A stretch of 64,000 nucleotides of DNA from Enoplosus armatus (Eukaryota; Chordata; Actinopteri; Centrarchiformes; Enoplosidae): contig NC_092188.1 of the NCBI RefSeq assembly GCF_043641665.1, positions 13,723,704-13,787,703 of the forward strand, given 5' to 3'. The notes below the pieces were generated by a model that was not told the DNA's origin, searched no databases, and saw only the letters and a list, made by a program, of their open reading frames with translations. A program made the position numbers and the translations under genes. Positions 13,421-28,142 of this stretch are shown here, one piece after another (positions within the stretch are counted from its first letter, which is position 1; each line of letters begins with the position of its first letter).

Positions 13421-16400
13421 AAATGTTTTTTGTAAACGGCATGGCTCTAGGGATGAAACCTTAGTGTATTTATTTGCTAAATTTCATGTTCTACACATGA
13501 TATACGAAAGGTTTCCCCACTTCATAATGCACAGGAGTTATTACATTTTACAACTTTGCCAGCAGCAAAAACACTTTGTGTTGAACAGCAGAAGAAACTG
13601 CATAGTTAACATGACCAACAAAGGTCAGACAAAGAAAAGACCAGGAGCTTGCTGCAGAAATCCAAACAAAGATGCTGCAACCCTGCATGGCTACACTGTT
13701 TGATTACAAACTGATCTCTGGGAGCAAACGCCACAGAAATGTCTGCCTACTGCCAAAGATGTCATCAGCTTAGAAGAAATACTACCTTACAGATCACAGC
13801 TTTAACTACGGCAGACACTGAGATCTGAAAATTTTTATCATGCTAAAATTATTAATATTTTGATGCTTTCATTTTGAAATGAGCTAGTCTATAACTTGTG
13901 TAAACTGGTTGTAATGTGGTGTATTATAGTACAGTCATCAAACCTTCTGTCTGTCCAATCATGGAAAATTTAGAAAACGATAAAAAAACGATAGAAAAGA
14001 AAAAATGTAATCCTCCCCACCCCATGATCAAACATATCAACAACAGTCCACTTGAAGGGGACCGAATGAAATAGCACAGCCATTACCCTGACATTGTAAA
14101 CAAACATGTCTGTTTCCCCCTCTGGATGCCATTAGGAATTTTTCAATGTTTGTTTTAGTCATTGAGCAAAATGTGTTCTTTCTTCCTCTTCATACTTCAG
14201 TATGCAAATCATAGTGTTCATTTACAAGCCACCATTGTTCTCAGTCCAAACACAGCTTGTGTTTGTAAGTCTGTAATTGTGTGGTATATTCTGCTCTGCT
14301 TATCTAACCTCCCCTCTTTCTAATCATGTAATATTTAGAATATATAGAGGTTATGTTGTCCACGTTAAATCCACGGCTTTTACAGAGAGTGCAAAGGCCG
14401 CTTTGAGGCCTTTATGGAATCCAGCTGGCTTGGTCCAGCATTTCTAAAGTTCCACGTTTATCTGAACCAGATCAGATTTTTAGAGAACATGAACACATTT
14501 GTAAAGATTAAACACTGAGATCATAAAGTTGTTTTCATTCCAGCATCTATTGTACCTGCTCATACTAGTCTTACATGGTGAGAGGGGGGTTACTGGAATC
14601 TGCAATAAAACTCGTTTTAAATCTCCTGAACGGTGAAATTTGATCTAAATCAGTGAAATTACACCATCCATTAAGCCTTTGATATAGCAGATGGTAAATG
14701 TGACCCCAATGCTGCACACACACGCACACACACAATCCCATCCTGACTCTGCCTATGGTAAAGTACTTTAACTCTCAAACACTCCTCAGCAGGTGTGGCA
14801 ACATTTCCTTCGCTCTATAATGACCAACTCCTGTTCATCGTTGTCACAAAATACCACCCTCTGAATGTGGGCCAAACCTATTTTCAGGATTATTATATCT
14901 AACAGAAGTTCTGTAAAAATAAAAAATATAGATCTGTATTCCTCCAGTACATGACACTTCCAGACTTGGACACATTTAGGCTTGCTAAACTACAGTTAGC
15001 TTTGGTCCAACTACACACAAAGTAGCTGGATGAAATGTTTTTCTTTTTAAAAAGCATGCAGTGTCAAATGCATTCACTTACACACGTCTAACTGCACTAT
15101 GAAATACAGTATAAAGCATAGATGTGTTAATGAGAGCACCTTTTTTTGTCAAGTTTTTCCTGTCTTCTGCAGCAGCTCTCAGGAGCTTTATGCTGTGATT
15201 GAGCCTAACCACTACCAGGTGTGCTTGAAAAAGTTTTGGTGAAACTGGCACAGGGTCAAGACAGGGTGGAAGTTGGAGGGGTGCGAAAGAGGGGTGAGTA
15301 CCAGAGGAATATGGAGTTGCTTAATGTGAAAACATCAAATGGCCTGAATCTGGTGCCAGAGTTTTAGGCTAAGGTGTCTGAACTTGTTACAGTGTGATCA
15401 TGCAGGGCTGGTGCCAGTTGAAATCTTGTCTCACGCAGACCCACAAACCCCCCCAAACTCAGAATTATTTCATTTTTCTTTGCCTTTTTTAGGAGGTGAA
15501 GGTAGATGAACAAGTGTATATGTGGGTTGTGTGAAGTCGTAAATATTATTTTCAAGATTCGGCTCTCAAATCTGGCTGATTTTACGGGTAGGCCATGGTC
15601 AATCCAGATGAAAGACAAATGAGGTGAGTGGTAAGATTTACAATCCATCATGGTCTCTGTACAACAAGCCCAGTGGGGCAAAGAAAAAAAATCCTTTCTC
15701 CCAACTATGAAATCGTCTGTTTTGAAAGGCATCAAGACTACACCCTGCAGTGCACCCACAGACTCATGCAAACCATACTGCAAAGACATGTGTGGTCATG
15801 CACCGTGTAAGAGAGTCCAAACCAGGCAGCTTTTTTTAGTTATCTGAGCCAAGTTATCTTTTGTTAAACAATTGTTTTTCAGTGAATTTGTTCTAGGAAT
15901 AGCCGTCACTATATGTACATCACAATGCAGCCAATTTGGGGGAAATAGGAGGGTTTCACAGTATTTCAAACTGTATCTTAAACCTAATTGGCAACAAAAT
16001 CCACCTGTTGAATTTTGTTACCCAAGTTGTGACAATAAACTTTGTTTTCATAGTAAATACAGCAGTACATTTCCAACAGTTAACCTTACTGGAAATTCTA
16101 ATAAATAATAAATTAAAGCTAGATATTGTATTCAACTTAAAGTTAAGAAAAATAAAGGTCAAAAATACATGTAAAATGCAGTCTGTCTGCCAACATATAT
16201 ATGCAGATGCCAATATTAGCCAGTCAACATTTTGGGCTCTACTTTTTTTAGTTGAAATACCAACACCACAATGTCATTACATTGACCAAAGTTTTGCAAG
16301 AGCTTTTTTTTCCACATTTATGTCTCCATAGTAGATCCAGCCATGCGTTAATCTCACCCCCTGCTGCGCTGAGAGCAAGGTCCTTCTCTCTTTTTCTTTT

Positions 16401-18066
16401 CACTGCCTTTATTACACCGGCCTCCCGTCTTGTTGGGATAGTTAAACCTGTTAACTCTACTTCTCATGCAAACACAGTAAAGCTTGGAAAGAAATACCTC
16501 TAGAGACCTCTAGGGGTTAGGACGATAAAGGCATCCACTTTGCACAGATCAGTCATGAACAATAACCAAGGTATAAGTTGCTGATACTTTAAAAGGTAAA
16601 ATAAATCTCATTTACTATTTCTGTTGAGGTTTTATTGAATAATTTCTCTTTCATTTTATTTACTGTTCAGTCCAATGTCAATACATGTAAGGACAGTCAG
16701 GAATGTCTTACCTCTAGAGACAAAATACAGTAATAAGATAATAAGCGGTGTACATCAGAGTATGTCAGTAGTGCAAGCAAGTTTGTTTTAGCCATTAGTG
16801 TTGGAATATGATCTAGCGTGTCATTAGTTGGGAAATAAGAGAGTGGCCAAGATAAACCAGTCATTCTGTATCTTGTCATGTTATGACAATGTCAGAGTCA
16901 TGCATTTAGTAGCAGATTACATGAATCTGGAATTAGTCTTTGAATAACTCTCCCACTGATGGGAGCAGCAAGAGGTGCCACTTATCCACCCCTTCCCTTT
17001 CCTACAAAAGAAATGTCATGTAGACTCTCTTATACCATGGCATGTGGTTCATTTGTAAATAATGTGAGAGTGTTGGGCGGGGCACACCTCTTGTCATCCT
17101 CATACCACAAATATCTTTTCATTACTTCAAGGTATGTTTTGTTGACATTGTTTTTTTGATAGCTTTGGATCACAATCTTGGCTACATCTCTTCCTTTTTT
17201 CCACTGCATGCTCTGTGATATGATGGCTGGCTTTGGCTAAATAAGGTAAGAGAACACTTTACATTCTTTCTTGCCAAAAGACGGCTGATCCCCTCTGAAG
17301 TGCTGTGAGCCAAAACGCCCTTTTATCCTATCAGAAATTGAGGGTGCTTTTGGTCTGCCAGCCAATCCCTCTCCGCCTTGACACTGTCATGCTATAGGGA
17401 TGCATGACTGGCTCCTAATGGTGGTTTTCAAAAATCTCTTAGTGTGATTTATATTGCTAGGGCATGTTTGCTGTAAGCCAGGTATGTCTCTCTTCAAAGT
17501 AGGCAGCAGTTGCTGGTAAATCAGAGCTTCTCCCATCTCACTTTTCATTAAGGCAGTATTTTTCCCCTTTGATTTATATTGTACTGTTCTTTTTCAGTTC
17601 AAGTTTTCCCTTTATAACCAGGAGAAATGAGATTTGCTAGTTTTTGAAAATGTGTCCTTAATATTGTGTGACTCAAAGATAAGTTGATTTAGGAAACCCA
17701 TGCTTTTAAGGACATTTACTTTGGACTGTTTTTCATCAGCATAACTGCAAACTTAACCAGACAATGCAGGCCTTGGTTAAATTAGCTCAATTAGGATTAT
17801 GCATGGTAGGAAGGCCTTGGTTTCCTCCGCACTTTTTGCAGTGGATACCTTCTCACGTGACAGATGAGTGATGAGGAAGAGGCCCAGCATTTTGCTGCAA
17901 AATGTAGACAAGGAGCCTTCTGCAATATCCTGGCCCATCTCTTGTTGATTTTCCCTGGGTAACATGAGATGACACTCATATCTGTCAAAGGGGTATTATT
18001 GCATTTTATCTCAAATTTGTGGAGTTGCCCTGTATCTCCTTTCATCATGATATGGATTCATCTCTG

Positions 18067-18068
<2 letters not shown>

Positions 18069-18104
<36 letters not shown>
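18069..18104 (+). repeat. (GT)18 microsatellite
   Basis: Uninterrupted GT dinucleotide run. Confidence 0.98.
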
Positions 18105-18105
<1 letters not shown>

Positions 18106-21100
18106 AGAGTTTGATGGATGTGAGCTGCAGTTACCTTTCCTCTCCGAGACAGGCCCGATGTGGTACAGTGATCCTGTTATACCATATTTATTCAGACCAG
18201 TCCAAATATGTCAGGGGTGCTATGAGGCCCAGTGACACTGGAGAAAAATGACAGTTGCCCCCCCCCCCACAACAACGTGACAGGGAGAATGACATGCTTG
18301 AATTTTTGAGATATCGCTAAATTCTTCTTAGCACTGTACAACAAATAGAAACCAGCCTTGTGTTCTCTCTGATTTGATAACTTTAAAGTGCCGCTGATGG
18401 CATTAGTGATTCGTATTGAGGTGTTGAAATGTACTGTAGAAAACTGCTATAGAAATCACTTTTTCATGCCAGGATTTGAAGTGCATGTTGAGCAACAGTG
18501 CTTGTCTAATATCCACCATCAGTTTGTACAAGTCAGTCAGCAAAAAGGAGTTCAATCTAGGCCAACAAGGAAAAAAACTGGGGAAAAAAGATATTTTTAT
18601 TATGCCAATAGGCGGTCGTTTACTGTACTCATTTGTCTTGCCAAGCAAATATTAAATCCTTATCTGCCAGCGCTAATATGAGTGAGAAATTGCTGATATG
18701 ATCCATGAGGAATAAAACAGCGAACACATCAGTCATTTGGCATTGTTAAGTAGGATTCTGAAGAGAAAGCAGTCAGTCGTGTTGATTGTGAATTTGTTCC
18801 AGTTGGGCAAACAGGTTGGCCTCAGAGGACAAAACAGGTCTTTCACTCCTTTGATTGTCTGCGCCAAGCATGGATTATATTCATTACAATGACACCTCAG
18901 AATAATCCAAACAAAACACCCCCCCAACAACAGAGATAATTAACAATTCAGGATGAAACTGTCTCCTTTGATCCATAAGTCTTTTAAACTGTTTGGATTG
19001 GACTGTAATTGCATTCTTTATATTTACAATGTCATATCTAGGTCTACCACAAGCACGAATACCATGCCTCTCTAATTACAGTATGCTTTTCATATAAGTC
19101 CATTTTATCTTGCCTCTTTGGTTGTCAATAATAGTGCTGACTTGACCCTTCCCCGGGCTCTGCCACCTGTCAGCAGTCAGATCATACTTCACACCCAGCT
19201 TGGCATAGCAGAGCCGGTGCCAAGGTGCAACAATTTGACATGACAGGGCGCTCATGCGAGACCAGTATAGTCATGGTAAGTGATGTTTATGATCACAGAT
19301 CACTGCCCCATTTTATCTCCACCGATACCTTTTAAAGTTGGACAGCGTTTTGATAAAGCTCATCCTTGTTCGTCCTCCTTGGATTCATTAGAAATCATTT
19401 CACTATGAAGACTTTGTAGGCCAGATCCAAAAGGGAAAGATTACACACACTACAAAAACAACTCATGCGCTAGCTTGCTTGATGATTGTACTGTAGGTAA
19501 CGTCTGTGCCAGTCTGATTGTGGATCTGGATCAAAGATAATGGCATAAACTTCACACAGCCGAGAAATGAGTCGTGTTTGAAGATATGTATGTGGGAGAA
19601 AGAGAGCTTGGTCTTTTTGTTGTTTCTGTCTTCATAACTTTGTGAGGATTGTCTATACTTGTACGATCCTGTGCTTCATTTTCAGAGTTTTCCTCATACA
19701 TACTTTCATTCTGGAAGACTTGGAGCCCTGCTCTTACAGCTTTCTAGTCCACACTGCATTTTCATCAGTAGCCAGTTAAGTAAACTTCCATGTGCTTTCA
19801 AATGCAGCAAATACTGCCTGTTCCCTTTGTAAGATATGCCTAGTGCAACACATTATATCTCCTGTCAGGCATTTATATATTGCTTTTTGTCACTGTTCTG
19901 TGCAAACCATGTGTCTCCAAAAGGCACATTTTACATAGGCGAGGATAAACAGCCTCGTTTTCAGCTTTGTGACAATGTGCAATGGGTTTTTAGATGGTGT
20001 ATTTAACGTAAGAGGTAGGAGAAGGAGAGTTATTTGAAAAATCCCCAAATTTGGAGATACATGGTTTTCAGTGAACAGTGACACTTTGTAACTTCAGATC
20101 AGATTCTTCTCTCTTCCCAGTCAAATGTGTTTTTAAGTGTCCGTCTGTCTCTGACTGGTGGAAGTAATTACCTTGGGTCATTATGGGTTGGGAGCAACAC
20201 TGATGACAGGGGGCTGCTCTTATTAGGCTGGATGTCAGGTTAACTAGATTGTGTCTTTACTTAAGCCCCTGACAGACAGGTGCCAAAGGTCCTCCTCTTC
20301 CTCGCTGGGAAGACAAGAGGAAACACATTTTGCCCTGGCAGAAAGAAAAAGGAATTGGCGGGAGACCGCAATGGTTCCCACTTATGCACAAACCAGGTGT
20401 TTTGACAGAAAGACTGCGAGATGGGAGATCTTTTTCCCATCTCTTTTCCATTAAGTGCAGTTACAGTGTGGCCAGTATGGAAATTAGATGGTGTACTGTC
20501 ACAGATGTGTGTGCTTCTACATCGGTCAGCTTCCTATTCCTAGAGCAGAGTCTGAAATAGATGTGGTCTCAGCACAACTGTGTTTATTGGACAGAGTTTG
20601 CACTGGTGCGTTTCCCCACGTGTCAGGTTGTTAAGAATAGGAGGGAGCAGAGTCAGTCAGAGGCAGAGAGACAGCCAAGAGGAGTGAGAGAGGAAGAGGG
20701 GAATGAGGCAGGTTAGGGGAGAGTCACTGAGGTCATTGTTGAGAATATTTTCCAACCCAGCTTTAGGAAGAAAAAAACACTGTTCTCATTTAATTGCACT
20801 ACATGAAATGAAATGTTTTTGATTTTAAGGACCATAAAGTCTAAATTGAGAAAAGCACTTGGCTCTGTGGAACTTTTTGGATAAAAAGATAAAAATCCCC
20901 AAATAAAAAAAAGGAGTACAGCATATGTGCCTACATGTGATAGTAGGGGAATGTATGAGTGAGATTTAAAAATCTTTCTCTTTAAGCATCTGGTCCTGCA
21001 TCTATATGCACATGGCTGGTTTTTACTGCAGTAAGAAAAGCTGCTTGGCCGAAGCAGCTGCCGAGCAACACATGGGGAACGGCCTCGACCCAGCCGCCGT

Positions 21101-21749
21101 CCAACTATGTATACAGAGAGATTAGAGGAGCATTCGCCTACAGAGTCACAGAAATAATACTAATGACCAGCTCCACCTCTGTCAGCAGTCACTATAACTT
21201 TATGGTGACTTGCTTTAACTGTGTCATAGCTTTGTCACCACCCCCCAACCAGACCCACTGCAATTGTTGATCCCCTAGTTTATATCTGTGTCAGGCTTTT
21301 GTCCGGTCTACTGAATGGGTACATGCCTTTACTCGGCTCTCCGCTCCACTACCTATTTGTGTCAGCGGTGGCGAGTGTGGGGAAACCCTGCTGAGGTGGC
21401 GAAAGGGGGGCAGTGGGCTACAAAAAAACAGAGGGAAGAAAAGGGGGGTGTTTACTGGGGGGGATGTAGTAAGGGTCACCCCACCTGGTAGCTAAGGAAT
21501 GACTCATTAGACAGGCAGGCACTAATGAAAGATTTGTCTGTCCTCACATTGGCCTTGCTGTCATGTCTCTGTCCTCGTCTGGAATTCTGCAGATTCCACC
21601 CTCGCTTTCCTCTGCTGTTTCTATTTGACAGCGTCAGATAGCATCTTGATGGCTGGTTAACGTACAGTTTATTGAAGAGACTTACCAGGAGATAATTAGC
21701 CTGCGATGCCCTTTAAATGCTCTGCAGAGCCTCTCAAGAATAATGAAAA

Positions 21750-21794
21750 GGTGTATGAGGCTATACAGTTTCCAACTGTATAGCCTCATACACC
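21750..21794. repeat. perfect inverted repeat, 21-bp arms, 3-nt loop
   Basis: GGTGTATGAGGCTATACAGT plus T, then TCC, then the exact reverse complement. No mismatch in 21 pairs; pairing stops at the A/G flank. No resemblance to a tRNA, terminator or known element end. Confidence 0.95.
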
Positions 21795-24700
21795 GCAAAC
21801 GACTTCAACTACTCTAAGCTAAAAGACAAATGCCACTGCTGCCTTCCAGAAGAATTATTGTGACTGACAAAAACGTAAACTTTCACTGAAAGTCTTATGT
21901 AAACGCATCAATAAACACAACAATCCAATTTCCCCATTTCCAAAATGGGACAATGAGTGCCGTTGAGCTCTGCTGGCCAGGTTTTGTGTTTATTGGGACT
22001 AAGCTGTGGTATGCCTTGGTATCAAATGTCTCTGCCAGGATAGAGTGTCGCAGCCCAGACACCTGATCTCCTCACTGCTTCCCGTGAGATTTTATACACC
22101 TCGCTCTCCCCATGATGTGCAGAGGAAGTCCAGGTACAACATCCGTGAAGGAAATCGAATCAAAATGAGTTAGCGGGGGTTTATTTGCATGTTCCTTACA
22201 CTGTCAGTAACGTGCCCGTACATATTTTACGTGAAAGCTCCTCGTATAGCAATTATCTATGTTAATGATAGCAAAACACACACACAAAGGCAGCACACAT
22301 GTGACCTATGTTAACTCTATTCTCATCACTAGATTAAGCCCAGATTTATTAGTTTTTTTTTTTGATGATTTTGATCTTGTCCCATGCCTTGGCTGTGTGT
22401 CTGCTGAGAGACTTTTACGCCCTGTGGGTCCATCCAGGCCTCCCTGTGAGGCCTGCCCCAATGACAGAGGCTTCTTTCGTCTGTGTGGCCCGACTCGGTT
22501 TTCTCTAATCTAAACCATCATCTCCATATGTCTTCCATCACAGCTTCCAAAGCATTTGAATAAACTCCAGGCAACAGGAACAAATTAATTAATGTCTATT
22601 CCTCTGCGCTCTTTGTAAACTGCTGTTGTGAGTGTGTGCATATTCTGGCATGTGTGCAGTTCATGTTCATGTACAACCACACACACATTGTCCATATAAT
22701 TGTCTTGATCCACTTTTCAGTTGCACTCCCAAGCCCAAACGCATTGAAAGTGATCTCATTCTTACCTGCATTCCCGCTTAATGATTTCCACCTGAGTGCT
22801 ATAATCTACTTTTATTGACCCATCATTCACCTTATGTTTTCGTTCAGGGAGAAAGGGATAAAAAGAGCAGAAGAAACCTCAGTCCACAAAGTAGCATGTT
22901 ACAAGCCAATGCACATGTTGGGAGGTCTTCCACCTTAACTACTTGTGTTTTCTCTTCATAAATTTTGGAACAGGAGGCTTCCCTTACAGAGTGAGAAAGG
23001 AGAAAAGGAAAAAAAATGAGAAGGAAGCACTGTTGTTGTGCTGCTGTGTTTCGTGACTGTGGAGGGCCATTACGCATACTGTAAACTCAATGGTTTCTCA
23101 TGAAAATACCAGGGGACAAAAATGAAAGATGGGTCCCTTTATCCTTACACATGGCCGGCAGTGATGTGGCTATGCTGGCTCACACAAGACTGTGGTCCCC
23201 CAGATGGCTACAGTTTGCCTGAGCTCAGTCTGACCGCCGTCACCTCTCACAGAGTCTGTGGCCTTTGCTGACCAGTGGAACGGACTGGACTCTCTGAGAC
23301 AGGGCTAAATGCAGACATGGGCAGGGCACTGGCTTGGGACTGAAGTCCAGTCTCTTAAGGTCCAGCTTTGACCAGACCAGAACTTTGCAGCACAAGCTGA
23401 CCTTTATTCCTGCAAGGCTGCACAAAAATGCAATACATTTACGGCCATTTGATTAATGTAGATTGTAGCTTATTAATTGGCTGCCTTTCCCAGATTCTCC
23501 CATGTGAACTGATACTTTTCAAACTTTTTGATCTGCCTTAAGGGTAATCACTGACCAAAGCAGCTCCGTGCTATACGTGGAGTCTGGGCTGCGAAGCAGT
23601 TAAGGCAAACTACTTGAGTTGCATTGCTACACTGACACATGACAAATGCTATTTACTTCAACAGTCGTGCAGTGTACCCTTGGCTATAAGGCAATCTGTT
23701 TAAGCTGACAGTTCTTTCCCCACTCTTGTCCTCTGTCGATGCTTCTGCTGCTTGCAAACACCGCTGCAGCACTGCCGCTGCTCATGTAGGTTTTATAAGC
23801 CCCACATCCAACCCAGAATCCACCTGTAGGCTCTAAAGTTTTCTCCAGGGAGGAAAGTTAATCATCATCACTCCCCATTCTTCTCTGAGCCGAGCTTGTG
23901 GGAGTGACGGGGTGAGAGAAAAGGGGGTTATCTCTGGTGTCATGACCGAAATAAAGCTTAGGCTCTGAGCAGGTCAAATGTTGGGATATTATACCACATG
24001 TTAGCTTTTCTCTCCACTGCCTCCTCCAGACAAACAACTCAAACGCTCAATGTTTTGTTTTTTTAACTTATATTAGCTTGCTAGTTGCAACAGTAATAGC
24101 AACACAGCACACACAGGGTTGGCCAAGTGGGTTATGACAGCAAAGAGAGACCAGAGTCAAATATAAAGTAATATAATGCCTGTTCTACATGTAATTATTA
24201 TTCAGCTTTTCTTTTGCTGAATAAGCCTGTTTGCAGATGTTCAGTGGTCTCATACTGTACTGTATTCTCCTCAACCTTTGCTTCTCCACATCCCACATGA
24301 AAGCTGTTGATTTGATGGTGCATTGTCAGACTGTGTTTATATACAATCACCAATACAATGCTAGGCATCCTCCTCTTCGGCTTCTCATCTGACAGCTCCA
24401 CTCCTGAAAGCAAACACAGTTTAATTTACAGCAGTGTGTGCTGGGTTGTCCTGCCCAGTGGGGTCTTTGTGGGTTTCCTGGCAGCGCTTTGGATGTGGTT
24501 TATGTGTTCCGCCTGCTGCGCAAGGCATGAGCAGTTGGTAGTTATCCTTTTCATTTTATGACACTTTCTGGAAATAAAAGCATGCAAATAGACGAGTAAC
24601 TGAGCATGTTAGATGTGCCCGCTTACAGAAAATGAGCGAGGTTAATGGCTTTATTGGCAAACAAGTGTTGATAATTTGTTAGCTGTCCAGCATGGAGTGG

Positions 24701-25889
24701 CGGGGACTGGTTCTGGGTTGAGATTGGCATGCGGAGATAAATAAAAAGTGACCCATGACTTCACAGGAAACAGAATTACTGGAATGTGCTGGCACTGACG
24801 CAGAGGATCAGAAGGTGTCTGAAGCAGCACAAGACAGATTTGCCTCTAAAAGTTGTCTTCTCAGCAGCAGCACAACCATCCATGAAGTCCTGGCCTTTCT
24901 GAATGTATCAGGCCCCACAGCAGGGTTTTTTTTTTCACTCTTCTACGCCGGGTAGTTGAGCACATTCCTGATGATTATAGAAATTCCGCTTCTACTTTTT
25001 ATGATTGTTATAATTATGAGAGCATTACATCCCTGTAGCTATTCCAGCTGAGAAAACGTGACTGTGTATTGCAATTTAAGAGCAGAAAACAGCTGCTCAC
25101 TATGGCACATCAATATGAGGCATGAAAAAAACTACTTTCACTCTGTTTAGTCATTCCACTGTCAGGTTCTTGTCAGTAAAAGCCTAAGGGGAAAGTAAAT
25201 ATGACAGGAAAAAACAAGCTGCTTGTCCTCAGTTGCACTCATTCATTGTTTTAATTTTAAAGGTGTCTTGTTTTACGGTATGAAAAGTAATTTGCAACGT
25301 GGTTCGATAGCTCAAACGCCAACTGACATTAAAAAGGTATATCATATTAATCTTAAGGTCAGGCCGTGGATAGCTTCGTGGCTGCTGCAATTTGATTGTA
25401 TTCGTATTGTAGCTGTATTATGGCTCAACTCCAGTAAGAATTGAAAGATGCATCGCAAGTGCCCAGAATGTTTTGCAGTGCCCAAACTATGTGTTACCCA
25501 TCATTCAGGTGGTGTCAGGTGAGTATGACTATAAGCGTTGGGGTTCACAAACATTTCCTCTGAATAAATGAGTGTGTAGTTTCTTTTTATATATAGGGAA
25601 ATGCAGAAAGCCTATACTTTTGGGTGCATATCTGTGCCAAATGGTATGGAACTAATCTCCACTGAGCTATTTCTCATTAGAGATGGGCCTCTGGGAGGGG
25701 CATCGGTGCGTGGACTGCGGACGTGGACCGTTAGGATCTGTCTGTTCCTGCAGATGGGCTTCATTTAGTGTTGAGCAGGAATAACTTTCTGACCAAACTA
25801 CAGGGCTAAGTAGAGGAGCACAAGCCTTTTGTGCGAATGGCAGTGGAGCTCTGCATGGAAGAATTTCTCTGCCATGCTGTTGCTGATGG

Positions 25890-25925
25890 ACACACACACA
25901 CAGACACACACACACACACACACAA
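25890..25925 (+). repeat. (AC)n microsatellite, one interruption
   Basis: AC run broken once by a G. Confidence 0.95.
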
Positions 25926-26619
25926 ATGAAACATGCTCCTGGGATTTATCCAAACCCAGTGGCAGCCCAGGTGCTGATGCATCACTGCCATAGTGCTGTG
26001 CTGTGATCCGGGCAGAATCGTCACTGGTTGTTCAGCAGTGCTGGGTGTAATTTATCTGTTGACTGATTAACACTCAATGTCCGTGAGGAAGTGCAGTTAA
26101 GACTTTGAGAAGAAAAAGAGCACAGTGATTCAAGACTTGGGTTGAAGTAGGACCACAAATCAAGTTAGTTTTTTATGGTGAAGGTGTGATGAGTAACCCA
26201 GAGCCTCTCCCTCTGTCTTCCGCTCCAGTGATCAGAGAGCATGTCTGTTTGGAGATCCTTAATCTAAACTCTGAGTCATCTTCCTGAGGCATGGGGCAAT
26301 GGATGTGGCCTTACCTTGACCTGCAGGGGAGGGTGAAGCAGTTAAAAAGCTTTGGCTCCTTTTTACATGATGCAGAATCAACCACAGACTTACTTCGCCC
26401 ATGGCAGAATCATGGTAATAGGCTTCAGTTTGTGCCAGCTGCATGAAGCTCAGACTAGATACATGAATATTTCTCAAATATATAAAAATGTGATTTATTT
26501 TATAAACATTGAAAATGACAGAACAAAGAAATCCCACTTCTGCATAAAAGCAGAAAGCACTAGAAGCATAAAAGTGTGTGGTGTTTTTTTACAGCTATAA
26601 AACTGAATGTAATAATTCA

Positions 26620-26636
26620 TTATTATTATTATTATT
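26620..26636 (+). repeat. (ATT)n short microsatellite
   Basis: TATTATTATTATTATTT run. Confidence 0.85.
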
Positions 26637-27692
26637 TAGTTATACATCTCTTTTGTCAATAGAGTTACAAAGTGCTTTACCACAGTGATGATGACGGTGA
26701 TGGAAATTGAAACAGAAGTTTAAAAAAGGAGTAAATAAAGGAAAAGAAAGAAACAACTACAAAAATGTGTCAGTTTTAAAAGGAGATTTAAAAGATGATG
26801 CTGACTTGGCAACCCTGAGATGCTCAGGGAGTTCCACATCTGGGGGGCCCGACCCGAAAAGGCCCAGTCACAGTTCCTTCCTGTTATTTAGAAAGACACA
26901 AATCACCAACATCGCACAGCTTCCCCTCTTAATACCTCTGGAGATTTATTCCTTGTGGATGTTGTTGCCAGTGACTGGCCGGGACGCTTCCGTAAAAGAC
27001 CAACACTCATCTAGTAAACGAGTCTGAGCCATGTACGGCACTGAACGCACAAAACATTTGAAGCTCCGCTCCACTCATACCAAATACCAGTCCAGTCATA
27101 AATTAGAAACAAGGCATCTTCTAAAATAAGGAACTCTGCTGGAACTGGATTGTGAGGTGTTTGATTTCAGTGTGCAACCTCATCAAATGGGAGCCTTTTA
27201 ACCACATATAGCCCCGTCCCAGCCTGTCTCTGATGTCTCATCTGTCTGAAGTAGAGTTGATTACACCAATAATATGAAGTGTGAGTAACAGTACTGTGGA
27301 CAACCTTACCCTGACGTGTCCTGGAACATGGCAGCATGTTTTAACCCAGGAATGTGATACAGAAATTTAAACCAAAGCTGGACTCATATTTGACATTATT
27401 AAGATGGATTGAAAGGCCATTGAGAGATATTGAATTATTTATCGAGTTTTTTAACAACTACCTTGTTGACATGTTCTCTCCGAAATTGTTTTGTCCTTTT
27501 CACAGAGGGGTTGGATTTCGTGATATTGGATGATAGTTGTCTCACTGGGCCTCCAATAAGGAAGTTTTATGTGTGTTGTGAAAATGTTGTGTGTCACTGG
27601 AAAGGCACCCAAAGACACCAGACCACGAGTACTCACTCTGTCTGGTCCGGTGTCTGCAAGTAGCCTGAGTGTATGCACACACACCCTGTCTC

Positions 27693-27703
27693 TGTGTGTG
27701 TGT

Positions 27704-27797
<94 letters not shown>
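27693..27797 (+). repeat. compound (TG)n(TC)n microsatellite
   Basis: A short TG run followed by about 91 nt of uninterrupted TC (27707-27797). It creates long artefactual Ser-Leu or Arg-Glu open frames on both strands. Longest simple repeat in the window. Confidence 0.98.
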
Positions 27798-27800
<3 letters not shown>

Positions 27801-28097
27801 CATCAGCTGAAGGGACAATAATGAATAGAGGCTGTTGCTCTAAATCCCAGGCGTATGCGCTCATCAGTGTATGTTTCTCACACTTTTGAATAGAATTAGT
27901 GGCAGCTGTTTGTAAAGACGGGGAGCTCATGGGCACAACTCATTTGTGTGTATGTGTATGTGTGTTCATGTGTATGAGGGGTGTAAGAAGGCTACATATG
28001 TTGCATCTGCTTATTTTCTTCTCTAAACTGCGTGTTTGGGTATTCAAGTTCTAACTAAAACACACAACTGACAGACACATTGCAAAGTGCTTTATGT

Positions 28098-28100
<3 letters not shown>

Positions 28101-28142
<42 letters not shown>
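28101..28142 (+). repeat. compound (GT)9(GA)12 microsatellite
   Basis: GT run passing directly into a GA run. Confidence 0.97.

Noticed and set aside
15364..15789. 141-residue minus-strand open frame, the longest in the first 20 kb
   Set aside because: No recognisable domain and composition typical of random AT-rich sequence; overlapping frames on the other strand are equally open.
21750..21794. Perfect hairpin as a microRNA precursor
   Set aside because: A 3-nt loop and 21-bp perfect stem do not fit a Drosha/Dicer substrate; kept only as an unexplained inverted repeat.
27451..27936. 161-residue minus-strand open frame rich in Arg-Glu, and its plus-strand Ser-Leu counterpart
   Set aside because: Both are translations of the CT/GA microsatellite at 27707-27797; no splice context or family similarity.
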